From contig CP065366.1 of assembly GCA_023206055.1 (NCBI GenBank), positions 806,001 through 870,000 on the forward strand: a stretch of DNA of 64,000 nucleotides, read 5' to 3'. This document shows, piece by piece, positions 28,265 to 38,531 of this stretch. The position numbers were made by a program, and so were the translations under genes. The notes under the pieces were generated by a model. The model searched no databases and was not told where the DNA came from. It saw only the letters and a list, made by a program, of their open reading frames with translations. The DNA comes from Vibrio cyclitrophicus (GTDB taxonomy: Bacteria > Pseudomonadota > Gammaproteobacteria > Enterobacterales > Vibrionaceae). Each line of letters begins with the position of its first letter. Within the stretch, counting starts at the first letter, position 1.

Positions 28265-29860
28265 TTGAACTTAGAAAAAGCCCTCAGCATACTTTCTAAA
28301 TCATCGCCATACGCGGTAAGTACAGAAAGAGAGCAAAATCAAGATCTTCTGGCTGATTATAAAAGCCATGTGTACATCACTACAGATATAGAAGTGGACT
28401 TTAAAAAGTCGCTGTTGTCCTCTAAAAGAAGTGACATCATATTTTTGTGTGGCAGTAGCGGTGATGGTAAATCTGAGATTCTGACTCAGTATAGCCAGAA
28501 GCATAAAGCGACACATGAATTTCATCTGGATGCGACACACAGCTTTAACCCAAATCAGACGGCAATCAATGCGTTAGATGAGCGATTCTCACAATTCAAA
28601 GGAAATGATAAGCCACTTGTTGTTGGCATTAATATCGGAATGTTAGGCAACTATGCTGAGGAAGGTGCTGAACAACACGACGATATTAAAGCTTCGATAA
28701 AAGCGTTCTTGGAAAACAAAACGGACGATATTCCAACGAACCATATTTTCTTAGATTTCGAGCAATACCCGAAATTTACGCTTGGCCATGAAGTTAGCAC
28801 ATCCGACTTTGCTGCTAAGTTTCTCGCGCGCTTAACTGAGCCAACGCTAGATAACCCGTTTTACGCCCTGTATGACAGTGAAGTGCAAAAGCTAGGTCAC
28901 AGCAAGCTCACGGCGAACTATGCGTTGCTAGGGCTAGAGTCAGTGCAGAAGAATATTATTTCTTTGCTTCTGAAAGCTCGCTTAATCAAAGATCAATTCC
29001 TAACCGCACGAGCGCTACTGGACTTTGTGTACCAGATTTTAGCGGGTGATGATTACCTGTTCGACAATTTATTCTCTGGCTCAGATAACGAGCTTTTAGA
29101 GCATATTCAAAGCTTTGACCCAAGTAACATTCACACTCGCAAAGTAGATGAGTTTGTTCTTCAGTTTGGTTTGGGAATTGAAGATGAAGGCTTTACACAA
29201 CTTAAAGATCAGGTGAAAGCACTAGGTGTATTTGATGTGCTCACTGCTGCTTCATACTTGCGCATGGTTTATCTGTTGAAAGACGAAGAGCAATTTGCGA
29301 ATGGTTATATCAATGAGCTGAAAGCAGATTTTGATAATTCATTGGTGGATCAATACGCAAACATTTGGCTACTCCATCGTGAATTTGATGGTTCTGGCAA
29401 GCAGAAAAAAGAGCTTAATAAATTCTATAAAGATACTCTGATTTCAGCCGTGCATCGCTACTGTAACCGCAATTCGCCATCACTTGATAAAGACCAATTT
29501 TTTGTCTCTGAATACAACGGCTTTAAAACAGCTGCTGAACTAGAAGTGAAACCTGATTTTTCATCGATTAAAACACAAGCGGTGAGCAAGATAGGCTCAT
29601 TTAACGCTCATATTCGAGTCGACGAACATTCGCTTCTGCCAATGCCGATAAGTATTAACTTGTTGGAGTTATTGGAAAAAATCAATCAAGGGTACCGTCC
29701 GAATAAGCATGACAAAAATGCGGTGCTTTTGTTGGATGAAGTAATAGAGCAGATCATCACGGTAGCGAACGAAAAGAATACTCTGTTTATTCTGAAAAAC
29801 GACAAACGCTACAAGATCGTGAATGAAGATGATGAATATTTCGAAGTGAGTGGCTTATAA
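28265..29860 (+). CDS. dptF: DNA phosphorothioation-dependent restriction protein DptF (DndF)
   Basis: A P-loop ATPase subunit (531 aa) of the DptFGH/DndFGH restriction complex, which attacks DNA lacking phosphorothioate. The Walker A motif GSSGDGKS is at residues 63–70. Translation appears to start at TTG 28265, preceded by GAAGAGA; no ATG is available before the conserved N-terminus. dptG starts one base after the stop. Family assignment is by recognised sequence and by its dptG–dptH context. Confidence 0.9.
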   Translation: MNLEKALSILSKSSPYAVSTEREQNQDLLADYKSHVYITTDIEVDFKKSLLSSKRSDIIFLCGSSGDGKSEILTQYSQKHKATHEFHLDATHSFNPNQTAINALDERFSQFKGNDKPLVVGINIGMLGNYAEEGAEQHDDIKASIKAFLENKTDDIPTNHIFLDFEQYPKFTLGHEVSTSDFAAKFLARLTEPTLDNPFYALYDSEVQKLGHSKLTANYALLGLESVQKNIISLLLKARLIKDQFLTARALLDFVYQILAGDDYLFDNLFSGSDNELLEHIQSFDPSNIHTRKVDEFVLQFGLGIEDEGFTQLKDQVKALGVFDVLTAASYLRMVYLLKDEEQFANGYINELKADFDNSLVDQYANIWLLHREFDGSGKQKKELNKFYKDTLISAVHRYCNRNSPSLDKDQFFVSEYNGFKTAAELEVKPDFSSIKTQAVSKIGSFNAHIRVDEHSLLPMPISINLLELLEKINQGYRPNKHDKNAVLLLDEVIEQIITVANEKNTLFILKNDKRYKIVNEDDEYFEVSGL

Positions 29861-29861
29861 A

Positions 29862-31202
29862 ATGACAATGGATAATTACACCCAACCATTTAATCAATCG
29901 TTGCCACAAACTGCGGAAGGCGTGCCGAATAAAAACAGCCTAAGCAGCTATTTACCTATTCGAACCAAGGGTAATGACTTTGATTTTGATGCTGTCATCG
30001 GCTTGGTTCTACGCGGGCTTCTGCGTAAAAAGGTAGAAGGTTATAGCTACGAACAGTTTGTGGCCGATTGCCAAAGTGCGTTTGAAGAAAAGCTTGGTGA
30101 AGAAGAGTTTTGGCAAGTGCTAAAAGAGATGTATTTTGAAAACAAAGACATCTTTACTGTGAGCCCTGAACTCCTTCTGTTCCGTGCTCAAAAAGGTGAA
30201 TTTGCAGCAGGTGATTCACGTGTTGCTTCTATGTACACCAATTTACTTCAGAACATGCGTGTAGAAGAATTTGATGCCAAATTAAACTTTATTGAACGTG
30301 AAATGCTTTCTACGCTTCGCGGAAAAATGAAGTCTGACTCGTCATTGCAAGCGAGCGAGAAACCGTATCTACCTTATCTTTCGAAAGCATTCCGTGACGA
30401 CCTGAAATTCTTGGCAAGTCGCCCTAAGTATCTGCTTAGTGAAATAGAGTCGTTCCTGTCTTTTTATGGTTTCGCATACACTGCGCAGTTGAGTTTAGCA
30501 CTAACAGATTGGCGTAGTGGTCAAGAGCCAGTGGCTAAGCCTCTCTATTTCATTATGGATCATGAGCGTGCCAGTAATGAGCGTACTCATATTAAGAATC
30601 ATGGCTATAAGCTGTTTAATGAGTCAGCCACTCGACTGTTCCCTATGCTGACGATGCTTGAGCTACTTCAGCCGGGTGTTGGAGATAAGAACGCGATAAA
30701 AGTACCCCTGTGGGAGATATCGAAGGGTATTCAAGAGTCGAAATCGACGCATCTAAAAGAACAACTAGAAAACTTTGCCAGAGCGTTTAAGTCACAGCGT
30801 AATCTAGACACAGCTCTAGATGAATCTGAACTGGCGCTCGACTGGCTCGGTAACATAATGAAACTCGCATCCGCACAGTTTAGCGTCGGCGAACGTTTCA
30901 ATATCAACAAGAAGTATGTGTCAGAAGTAGAAAAGTACCTAGCGTCTCACTTTATTCAAAGTCGAGGCCGCAGCGGTCGAGTACTCGTACTCAATCAAGA
31001 CTACATCATCTTATTGACCAACCTTGTTGTTGGAGAAAAGGACAAACTCCGTTTCCACGAACTGATCACGGCCTTTGAGCAACGTGGCATTTTCGTTGAT
31101 AAACAAACAGAACAAGAACTAATTAAATTCTATGAGCGCATTGGTAACGTAGAGCGCATGAGTGATAGTGGAGACGCAGTATATGTCCGTAAAACAATTT
31201 GA
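29862..31202 (+). CDS. dptG: DNA phosphorothioation-dependent restriction protein DptG (DndG)
   Basis: The second subunit of the DptFGH restriction complex (446 aa from ATG 29862). Alternative in-frame starts are GTG 29850 and ATG 29868; 29862 is preferred because it follows the dptF stop by one base. No catalytic motif is evident, as is usual for this family. Its end overlaps dptH by 20 bp, which implies coupled translation. Confidence 0.88.
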   Translation: MTMDNYTQPFNQSLPQTAEGVPNKNSLSSYLPIRTKGNDFDFDAVIGLVLRGLLRKKVEGYSYEQFVADCQSAFEEKLGEEEFWQVLKEMYFENKDIFTVSPELLLFRAQKGEFAAGDSRVASMYTNLLQNMRVEEFDAKLNFIEREMLSTLRGKMKSDSSLQASEKPYLPYLSKAFRDDLKFLASRPKYLLSEIESFLSFYGFAYTAQLSLALTDWRSGQEPVAKPLYFIMDHERASNERTHIKNHGYKLFNESATRLFPMLTMLELLQPGVGDKNAIKVPLWEISKGIQESKSTHLKEQLENFARAFKSQRNLDTALDESELALDWLGNIMKLASAQFSVGERFNINKKYVSEVEKYLASHFIQSRGRSGRVLVLNQDYIILLTNLVVGEKDKLRFHELITAFEQRGIFVDKQTEQELIKFYERIGNVERMSDSGDAVYVRKTI

Positions 31203-34200
31203 GACCTTTCTAGTAGAGCAGTTTTTAGCTGATGCTGAAACACATATTAAGGCAGGTTTCCGCTATCAGTTTAAGTCGCCAGATAATGAAAATAGCATGC
31301 GCTTGTATCAGGCGATGACGGCTCATTCTGAAAACAGCATTGATGCAACTAACGATATCAAGTTGCCATTCATTGAGCTGTCTGGTTGCAAAATCGTGCC
31401 CGTTATTCATAGCGAAAACCCAGCAGAGTTTGAAGGCTTCACTGAAAACTACATCTCACATCTGCGTGACGAAGTGGCGAGTCAATCAGGCTACTTAAAA
31501 GGTTGCGCACTAGTGGTGATCCACAACAGCTTGCTTGATACCTTGATAAACTCTGCAGAAGACTTAGCTCAAGTGGGACAAGTTTGGAGCGCATCAAAGA
31601 TCAAAGCGGCAATGAAAGGGTTAATCGATCAGCAAGACAAAGGACGCGATGTGTCGAACTGTCTGCTTGATGATCAATTCGATGCCATTTTAGAAGATGG
31701 CGCAACCATGTTTGGTTTCGAGTCTCTATACAAAGCCGTTGAAGACGGTGACTTACGCTTTAATGAGTTGGGCATGTTTGAAGACCCGCTCGTAGCTGAA
31801 ATGAGTGGTAACCCTAAGCAAATCAAAAAACGCCTAGAAGATAACCGCGCACTTTACGAAGAGCTCTCTTTTGAAGTTGAACACTTTGGTGGTCAGCTTC
31901 AAGACCGCTTGAAATCATTCGGCGAGAAATTTATTAAAGAGAACTTCTCAGAAACAGATGCATGGAAAGACGTTGAGCTCGAAGCATTCCTACAAGAGAA
32001 AAAGCGCAATGCTCAGCAGCAACTTGTTCTTGAAGAGGAGCAAGCTAGCGATGGCACGACAATCACTGCACGTAACCGTGCAGAGACCAAAGCGGGCATG
32101 CGTGACCGCCACTTAATCATCGAGTTAGATGAAGATGTAAATGAGTTTGAACTGAAGCTGCTCTTCCAAGGTGCGAGCAATCTTGATAAAAGCCAATTCA
32201 AAATTCAGCCAGCAAAAGCGCTTAATAACGAAGAAGTAATTGAAACACGTAACAGTTTTAAAACGACACGAGCTAGCTTGAAAGGTACGTACAAGCATGA
32301 GCCACTGTTCTTTAACTTGGCGTTGAAGCGCGAGAACAAATCTGAAGTTTATAACTTCCGTTGTTTAGTGATTCGTAAGGGCGAGTTCTATATTGAACCG
32401 TTCAAAAACATCTTCTTGGTTGAGCCAGCGCCAGCGAAGCAGCGCTTAACCTTGAACATGGAAGAAAACAAACTGCAAATCAGAGCCAACGAAGGCAGCG
32501 CATGTTCATTGCTTGATGCTAAGCAGGTTGTTGATGCAGCAGACTACGCTGTAGTGGATTTTGAAGCCTTAGCTAATGAAGCTGACGAAATAGATTTCGC
32601 CGTTAAATCTGGCGATAACCAGCTTAAGTTTAATGTGGAAGGTGCAGTAGCTACTGATTCGTTGAGCTTACCTTTATTGATCAATAGAGGTCGTTATCAC
32701 AAGCTTTTCAAAGATGAATACAACGGCGAGTTTTATTCTCAAAAAGGCAAAGTGGGTATCGATAATAGCGAGTTCGTTGTACCAGGTGTTCGTTTAAAGC
32801 TGCTTCGTTGGGAAGAAGATTTCATCAACCAAAAAGTTGTTTCTATTGCTGATTCGGGTGCGATTAAGCTCGATGACCTGCAAGCGATTGATGAGGCTAT
32901 TCACTCTTCTTACGTTGAGCTTTTTGATTACCTAGAACAACGCCGCAGTACTCCTTCATTAGCATCTTGGGGAGATGAGTTTACAACACTTGTCCAAAAT
33001 ACAGTTGATGCTTGCTTAGCGTATTTTGAAGCGATCCCAACGGGTAGCATGCTGACTAAAGAGCAGAAATCAGCGTTGAAAATTGGTTTAGTGCAATCTG
33101 AAGATGAAGAATACTACTCGCCTTTCCATCCGCTGATTTTGGCGTATTACCTCAACCTAAGAAATGCGATTCGTAATGACAAGAGCTTTGCTCAGCTTCC
33201 TGATGTTACCTTTGAACGCTTGTCGCCAAAAGGTTTGCTGCCATATGTTTACCATCCTAAACATGAGTTTTCCTACAACCAGCAGGTGAAAGAGAACGCG
33301 TTTTGGATCAAGAGCGTCCCTCAAGAGAAAAGCTCTCTTACGTTCGTTCGTAAGCTGGTAAAAGAGAAAATCGATGAGTTCCAAACTGCATTCAGCCAAC
33401 TATTCACTGGTTCTGAGAAGAGCATTATCGTTAATGCGGTGAATCAAGACAGTGCTGAAGAGCTGTTTATGGGGCTGGTGGATTACATCCGTAGCAATCA
33501 AGAGCAGTCAGCATCTATTCACATTAACCTGTATGACGATAAGCTAGCGTTCAATGCGTTTGACCGATTCGCAGAAACAGCCAATTACGATGAACTAAAA
33601 GAGTGGTTAGAGCTTAACAAGGGTAAAGTGCGTGAGGTTGCCGATACTATTATCGATATTCTTCGCACGCGCCTAACTTACAGCAAGTTCACTAATGCCC
33701 AAGCTGAAAAAGATGGTCAGTCTTATGCTCATCTTTCCTTTTTCCGTAATAACGACAAGGTCGATTGCTCAGACATTGCGATTGAAGATATGGCATCAGG
33801 CATAGCTTGTGACGGCCTACTAACGGGTGATGCTTCTGAAAGTAAATCTGGCTCGTACTTTACGGGCTTTGGATTGAAAGGTACGGATTACCAAGACTAC
33901 CCACATTTGATGATGGCTAAATACGTCGGTGCTCTGTTAAAACCTGCGCTCAAGCCGAATACTCAATATCACGGTGCAAACGCGGTTGCCCTTGCCGTAA
34001 GTGAAGACTTTAAAGGTTTACTTGAACGTTCGTACGACAGCTCTATCTGGACGACCATTATTGATCCTAAAGTGACGTTGGACTTCTTCCATAGTAATGA
34101 AGACGTGGTATTGATTCACTATTCAGATCAGTACACTAGCTCATCTAGTTACGATGCAATCACCGTTACTGCGCAACGCGATTTGTTTGAGAAAGTCATC

Positions 34201-36267
34201 AAGCAAGGTGATGGTGGCCAAATCAATGAGTTCAACGCGTTCAACGGTGATTGGCTGTTGAAAATGATGACCTGTGCGCCAACCATCAATAAAGAGCGCA
34301 AAGGCGTGATTGGTGCCTACAAGTTTGTGACTAGCCTAGTGCATGATTCAGACATTACATGGGTGCCGCTGTCTGTCGCCGAGATGATTCGTGTATCGGG
34401 TAATATTGGCCTGAAGATGTCTGACAGTGAATTTTCTCGTAATGTTCAAGGTTACAAGAAAGGCGAAATTTCTGACGATGTGTTGCTGGTTGGCTTCAAA
34501 GACCAAGACATGTATTTGTTACCTGTTGAAGTGAAAACGGGCTCGGTGCCGAATTACAACAAAGCCGTTAAACAGTCGAAAGAGCTACTACGTTACTTAA
34601 GCCAAGACTTACTAGGAAATGATGACCTAGCGAGCAAGCTTTACCGTGGCCTATTTATGCGCCAAGTATTGATGCAAGTCGACAAGTATCGCCTATACAA
34701 GGTGTTTGCAGATGATTACTTCGATAGTTTACTTGCTAACAAAGAAGAGTGGCTAAGAGGTGACTATTCACTTGGTCAAATCGCAGACTACCCAGAGGGC
34801 TTTGTGGTTAGTCACCTTGAAGGGGCTGGCTGTTTACAACCCGACTACCAAATGATGGAAGGAGTGTTAAAAGTCGACCTACCGATGGGGCTACTTCCTG
34901 GCTTGGTGGAAACTCCGCTGCAAGAAGTGTTGAACGAATTAGATGTAGTGAAACTTTGCCATGTACCAAGTGAGTATGTGCTAAATGGTGAAACTCGATT
35001 AGAAAAACTCCCTGAAGCCGAATCACAGCCAACAGTTGTGGTATCTGATGAGGTCGAAACTACAGAATTAGTGCTGCCTGAACAGCCTGTTATTGAAGAG
35101 CAAGTATCGCCAGTCGTTGAGCCTATGAAGGTTGAGTCTAACAGCAACTTAAACGTATTGTTTGGCCATAATGCTTTAACACAAGCACCACTGAACTGGG
35201 AGCCAACAAATACTGCCAAATTCATGAATACCAATACTGGTATTATTGGCACTATGGGTACGGGTAAAACGCAGTTTACCAAGTCGGTGATCACTCAGCT
35301 TTACCGCAATCAAGTAGACAACGTAAACGGCGCACCTATTGGCATGCTTATTTTTGACTACAAATCCGATTATGTAGACGATAAGTTCCAACAAGCGACT
35401 GCGGGTAAGAAGTTTAACCTTCATAAACTGCCGTACAACCCACTGAGCTTGTTTGGTGATACGCCAATGTTGCCAGTGCATACCGCACGTGGTTTCTCTG
35501 AAACCATGGGTAAAGCGTTTGGCCTAGGGCAAAAACAACAACTGCGTTTGCGTAAGCTTGTGGGTGAAGCGTATGAGTTAGCAGGTATCCGCAAAGCGGA
35601 CCCAAGTACTTGGTCAAAAGCAGCGCCGACAATCTCACAGGTGTGGGACTTGTTCATTGAAACAGAGCCAGATGAAGATTCACTATATGCGGCACTTGAA
35701 AGCTTATATGAACTAGAGATCTTTGAAGACGACAACACTAAGTGCATGAGCCTTTATGACTTGGTTGATGGCATCACGGTGGTTGAACTGGCGGGTTACC
35801 CATCAGAGATTCAAAACCTTGTAGTCGCACTTACGTTAGACCTTTTCTACTCGCAGATGCAGAAGAAAGGTAAACCTGAAGTTCAAGGCGATTTCCGCCA
35901 AATTACTAAGATGATCTTGGTGGATGAAGCAGATAACTTCATGTCCCAGAACTTCCCAAGTTTACGTAAGATCTTAAAGGAAGGCCGCGAATACGGCGTG
36001 GGTGTGATTCTTTCTACACAAGACATCACCCACTTCCAAACTGGTGAGAATGATTACTCAAGCTATGTACTTACTTGGGTAATTCATCGCGTAGCGAAGA
36101 TTCGCCCGCAAGAGCTAAAAGCCATGTTTGGTGTCAACGAGAAAGCCGAGCAAGAGAAGCTGATGGAAACCATCAATAAGTTAGAGAAGCACTATAGCTT
36201 ATACATTGATGGAGCGAAGAAGATACTCCCAATGAGAGACCGGGCATTCTGGGAGCTTTTGCAATAA
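31183..36267 (+). CDS. dptH: DNA phosphorothioation-dependent restriction protein DptH (DndH)
   Basis: The large helicase-type subunit of the restriction complex (1694 aa). ATG 31183 follows GGAGACGC inside dptG. The C-terminal HerA/FtsK-like ATPase carries Walker A GTMGTGKT at 1356–1363 and Walker B MILVDEAD at 1577–1584. A central segment has SDDVLLVGF then PVEVKTG (D1098/D1099, E1116, K1118), the order and spacing of a PD-(D/E)XK nuclease core. A Pro/Glu/Val-rich linker (about 1275–1320) joins this to the ATPase. The nuclease reading is my inference. A terminator follows. Confidence 0.9.
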   Translation: MSVKQFETFLVEQFLADAETHIKAGFRYQFKSPDNENSMRLYQAMTAHSENSIDATNDIKLPFIELSGCKIVPVIHSENPAEFEGFTENYISHLRDEVASQSGYLKGCALVVIHNSLLDTLINSAEDLAQVGQVWSASKIKAAMKGLIDQQDKGRDVSNCLLDDQFDAILEDGATMFGFESLYKAVEDGDLRFNELGMFEDPLVAEMSGNPKQIKKRLEDNRALYEELSFEVEHFGGQLQDRLKSFGEKFIKENFSETDAWKDVELEAFLQEKKRNAQQQLVLEEEQASDGTTITARNRAETKAGMRDRHLIIELDEDVNEFELKLLFQGASNLDKSQFKIQPAKALNNEEVIETRNSFKTTRASLKGTYKHEPLFFNLALKRENKSEVYNFRCLVIRKGEFYIEPFKNIFLVEPAPAKQRLTLNMEENKLQIRANEGSACSLLDAKQVVDAADYAVVDFEALANEADEIDFAVKSGDNQLKFNVEGAVATDSLSLPLLINRGRYHKLFKDEYNGEFYSQKGKVGIDNSEFVVPGVRLKLLRWEEDFINQKVVSIADSGAIKLDDLQAIDEAIHSSYVELFDYLEQRRSTPSLASWGDEFTTLVQNTVDACLAYFEAIPTGSMLTKEQKSALKIGLVQSEDEEYYSPFHPLILAYYLNLRNAIRNDKSFAQLPDVTFERLSPKGLLPYVYHPKHEFSYNQQVKENAFWIKSVPQEKSSLTFVRKLVKEKIDEFQTAFSQLFTGSEKSIIVNAVNQDSAEELFMGLVDYIRSNQEQSASIHINLYDDKLAFNAFDRFAETANYDELKEWLELNKGKVREVADTIIDILRTRLTYSKFTNAQAEKDGQSYAHLSFFRNNDKVDCSDIAIEDMASGIACDGLLTGDASESKSGSYFTGFGLKGTDYQDYPHLMMAKYVGALLKPALKPNTQYHGANAVALAVSEDFKGLLERSYDSSIWTTIIDPKVTLDFFHSNEDVVLIHYSDQYTSSSSYDAITVTAQRDLFEKVIKQGDGGQINEFNAFNGDWLLKMMTCAPTINKERKGVIGAYKFVTSLVHDSDITWVPLSVAEMIRVSGNIGLKMSDSEFSRNVQGYKKGEISDDVLLVGFKDQDMYLLPVEVKTGSVPNYNKAVKQSKELLRYLSQDLLGNDDLASKLYRGLFMRQVLMQVDKYRLYKVFADDYFDSLLANKEEWLRGDYSLGQIADYPEGFVVSHLEGAGCLQPDYQMMEGVLKVDLPMGLLPGLVETPLQEVLNELDVVKLCHVPSEYVLNGETRLEKLPEAESQPTVVVSDEVETTELVLPEQPVIEEQVSPVVEPMKVESNSNLNVLFGHNALTQAPLNWEPTNTAKFMNTNTGIIGTMGTGKTQFTKSVITQLYRNQVDNVNGAPIGMLIFDYKSDYVDDKFQQATAGKKFNLHKLPYNPLSLFGDTPMLPVHTARGFSETMGKAFGLGQKQQLRLRKLVGEAYELAGIRKADPSTWSKAAPTISQVWDLFIETEPDEDSLYAALESLYELEIFEDDNTKCMSLYDLVDGITVVELAGYPSEIQNLVVALTLDLFYSQMQKKGKPEVQGDFRQITKMILVDEADNFMSQNFPSLRKILKEGREYGVGVILSTQDITHFQTGENDYSSYVLTWVIHRVAKIRPQELKAMFGVNEKAEQEKLMETINKLEKHYSLYIDGAKKILPMRDRAFWELLQ

Positions 36268-36278
36268 CTTTATGATTT

Positions 36279-36304
36279 AAAAGCCCTTTTAGGGCGTTTT
36301 TTTT
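36279..36304 (+). terminator. Terminator after dptH
   Basis: AAAAGCCCT pairs with AGGGC(g)TTTT around a 3-nt loop, followed by eight T. Confidence 0.85.
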
Positions 36305-36361
36305 GATTCTCTAATGTCAAAATATGATCCAAGATGTATAACTACTTTGGAGGGATATTGC

Positions 36362-36367
36362 TATAAT
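36362..36367 (+). promoter_or_regulatory. Candidate −10 box for the ParB-like/nuclease-like cassette
   Basis: A TATAAT box lies 112 bp upstream of the ParB-like start and downstream of the dptH terminator. No good −35 is visible at 17 bp, so the site may need an activator or be spurious. Confidence 0.3.
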
Positions 36368-36478
36368 CTGTGCCTAACTTGACGTTTTTCTTGGTTTATT
36401 TTTGCCGTACTAGTAACATCCATAGCGTTATTCCAATTACACCCATGCTCGTTTATGAGTACAAATTAGGTTTTTCTT

Positions 36479-37540
36479 ATGCATTATGAAACAGTTGATC
36501 TAGATAGGTTAAAACTAGACTCTAAAAACCCACGATTACCACTGAAGTTACGTGATGCGACTAATCGACAAGTCGTTGATTGGATGCTCTCAGATGCTTC
36601 GTTGATTGAGCTAATGATGGCTATTGGTACAAACGGCTTTTTCCCAGGAGAACCTTTGTTAGTTGCGGAAGAAGGAGGAAAGTTAGTTGTTATTGAAGGG
36701 AATCGACGTCTTGCATCTTTAATGATTCTTAATGAAAAGGTCATACCAACAGTCCAACTTGGCTCTGTTAACCAAGTAAAAGAGAAAACGTCAGAGCGTC
36801 CGACAGCTATCCCTGTGATTAGGTTTGAAAGGCGAGAACAGATTGAAAAGTACCTAGGTTTTAGACATGTAACAGGTGTTAAAGAGTGGTCTCCTTTGGC
36901 AAAAGCTCGCTACCTAAAGTCTCTTATGGATACTGTTGCTGATGGCTTTATAACGAATGAGCAATATCGAGAGCTAGCGAAGCAAATTGGTAGTAAACGT
37001 CCATATGTTCAAAGGCTTATCGTCTCGTACGATCTTTACGAGTTGATAGAAAGAGAACAGTTTTATGGTATAGCAGATTTGGATGAAGACCGCTTCCACT
37101 TTACTTATTTAATGGATTCACTAAATCGCCCAGAAATCAGAAAATTTATCGGTGTTGATTTTGATAACTTGAATGTACTTGAGCACTTTGAACAAGATAA
37201 TTTCAAGCAGCTCATCGAGTGGTTTTTCTTACGTTTAGCTAAGAATGGTCGACCGGCTATGAATGCAAGCAGTGGTCAGTTAGCAATGTTTTGTGCAGTA
37301 TTGGGAAATCAATCTAGTCTAGATAATTTTAAAGCAGAAAGTAATTTGCGTGCTGCGTATGAGCTAACTTTGGATAAAGAGTCCGACTATCGAGATTTAA
37401 TCTCAAACGCAGAAGATAGTTTAAGAGAAGCGCTAGTCAGTGTAACTAATGTAACTACCTTTGTACCATCAGACTCGGAGAGCTTGGAGAATATTGAAAA
37501 ATATACAGCGGCTTTGCGTAAACTGATACAAAAATCTTGA
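36479..37540 (+). CDS. ParB/sulfiredoxin-fold domain protein
   Basis: 353 aa, unrecognised beyond its N-terminal fold. Residues about 1–110 match the ParB/Srx nuclease-like domain, with VIEGNRRLASLMIL (EGNRR at 73–77) standing where ParB has its GxRR box. A helix-turn-helix-like stretch follows at about 155–185 (ELAKQIGSKRPYVQRL). The remainder is helical and AT-rich in codon choice compared with dptH. The downstream gene starts 9 bp after the stop, so the two form a unit. No ParA gene is present, which argues against a partition role. A DNA-binding or nucleotide-hydrolysing defence role is inferred. Confidence 0.75.
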   Translation: MHYETVDLDRLKLDSKNPRLPLKLRDATNRQVVDWMLSDASLIELMMAIGTNGFFPGEPLLVAEEGGKLVVIEGNRRLASLMILNEKVIPTVQLGSVNQVKEKTSERPTAIPVIRFERREQIEKYLGFRHVTGVKEWSPLAKARYLKSLMDTVADGFITNEQYRELAKQIGSKRPYVQRLIVSYDLYELIEREQFYGIADLDEDRFHFTYLMDSLNRPEIRKFIGVDFDNLNVLEHFEQDNFKQLIEWFFLRLAKNGRPAMNASSGQLAMFCAVLGNQSSLDNFKAESNLRAAYELTLDKESDYRDLISNAEDSLREALVSVTNVTTFVPSDSESLENIEKYTAALRKLIQKS

Positions 37541-37549
37541 TTGAGGACA

Positions 37550-38470
37550 ATGTCAGTGGTTTTCCAAAATATTACCGCAAAAATAGCGCCGGCATTCTCT
37601 GAGCTAAATTATCACTGCGATTTTGTAGAAATAAATGCTCTTGCTCGAGGGCAGCAAGGTATAGATGAGGACTATACAGAAACGCTTTATCCAACAAAGA
37701 CTACAGATGAACTCTCTAATTTATTTTCATTACTAGAGTCTCGGGCTGATTGGTACGGGAATAGTTATCCTTTTGATGTTAACGCCAGTGAAATGAAGAT
37801 CAGCTTAAAGGACCATATTGAAGATATCCATAAGCTCTACATTTTCTTTTTGATGTGCTCTTGTAATACGAAAATTGTACGAGAGGGTAATATTCTTGAG
37901 TCTGACTTTGAGCATATATCCACTTTAGTTTTAAAAGCATATTTACCGACTCACGCTCAAGTTCATCATTTCGGAAAATCTTCATACACCGATGATCGTT
38001 ATACGGGACTCTTAACCAATAAGCTTGATACACTAGCTCAAGATTTGAAGTGCCAGACAGCATATGTCGCGGAGGATTTTGCAGATAGTGATACAGGAGA
38101 TGGAGGCTTAGATGTTCTAGCTTGGGTACCTTTTCCTGAAGATGATTTTAACTTTATGAATATACAAGTATATTTAGGTCAGTGTGCAATTGGCAAGGAT
38201 TGGGTAGGCAAGCAGACAGACGTGGAAAAGATGAAAAATAATATTCACTTTCCACTCGGTACTGTAAGCGTGATGTTTGTCCCACATGATCTACGTAAGG
38301 AAGATGGATTCTTTAAGCGTAATCGAATTCGTACTCACCTGATGTTTGATCGTTTTCGTTTGATGAATTTAGTTGATGCTGAAACACTTACACAAATGAG
38401 AGATTTTAGTACTTTTAATCAGGTGATTTCTAGGCTGAATTTTGACGATGTGGATATTACAGAGGTTTAG
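37550..38470 (+). CDS. PD-(D/E)XK nuclease-like protein of unknown function
   Basis: 306 aa from ATG 37550, which has GAGG at good spacing; an in-frame TTG at 37541 is less likely. Residues 183–188 read GDGGLD, followed 21 residues later by GQCAIGKDW (210–218). This D…(Q)xxxxGxDW arrangement recalls a restriction-like fold in which the usual E-x-K is replaced by Q-C-x-x-G-K. An acidic residue near 120 (SDFE) could complete the site. It is tightly coupled to the ParB-like gene and lies between the restriction and modification arms of the phosphorothioation system. It could be an effector nuclease; an inactive sensor is also possible. Confidence 0.6.
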   Translation: MSVVFQNITAKIAPAFSELNYHCDFVEINALARGQQGIDEDYTETLYPTKTTDELSNLFSLLESRADWYGNSYPFDVNASEMKISLKDHIEDIHKLYIFFLMCSCNTKIVREGNILESDFEHISTLVLKAYLPTHAQVHHFGKSSYTDDRYTGLLTNKLDTLAQDLKCQTAYVAEDFADSDTGDGGLDVLAWVPFPEDDFNFMNIQVYLGQCAIGKDWVGKQTDVEKMKNNIHFPLGTVSVMFVPHDLRKEDGFFKRNRIRTHLMFDRFRLMNLVDAETLTQMRDFSTFNQVISRLNFDDVDITEV

Positions 38471-38531
38471 TGAACTCTGATTTTAATCGTAATTAACGTT
38501 CACTGCTCAATGAGGTCGACATTGAAAAATA

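Noticed and set aside
34845..35294. 149-codon ORF antisense to dptH
   Set aside because: A Ser/Thr-rich shadow of the Pro/Glu/Val linker coding region.
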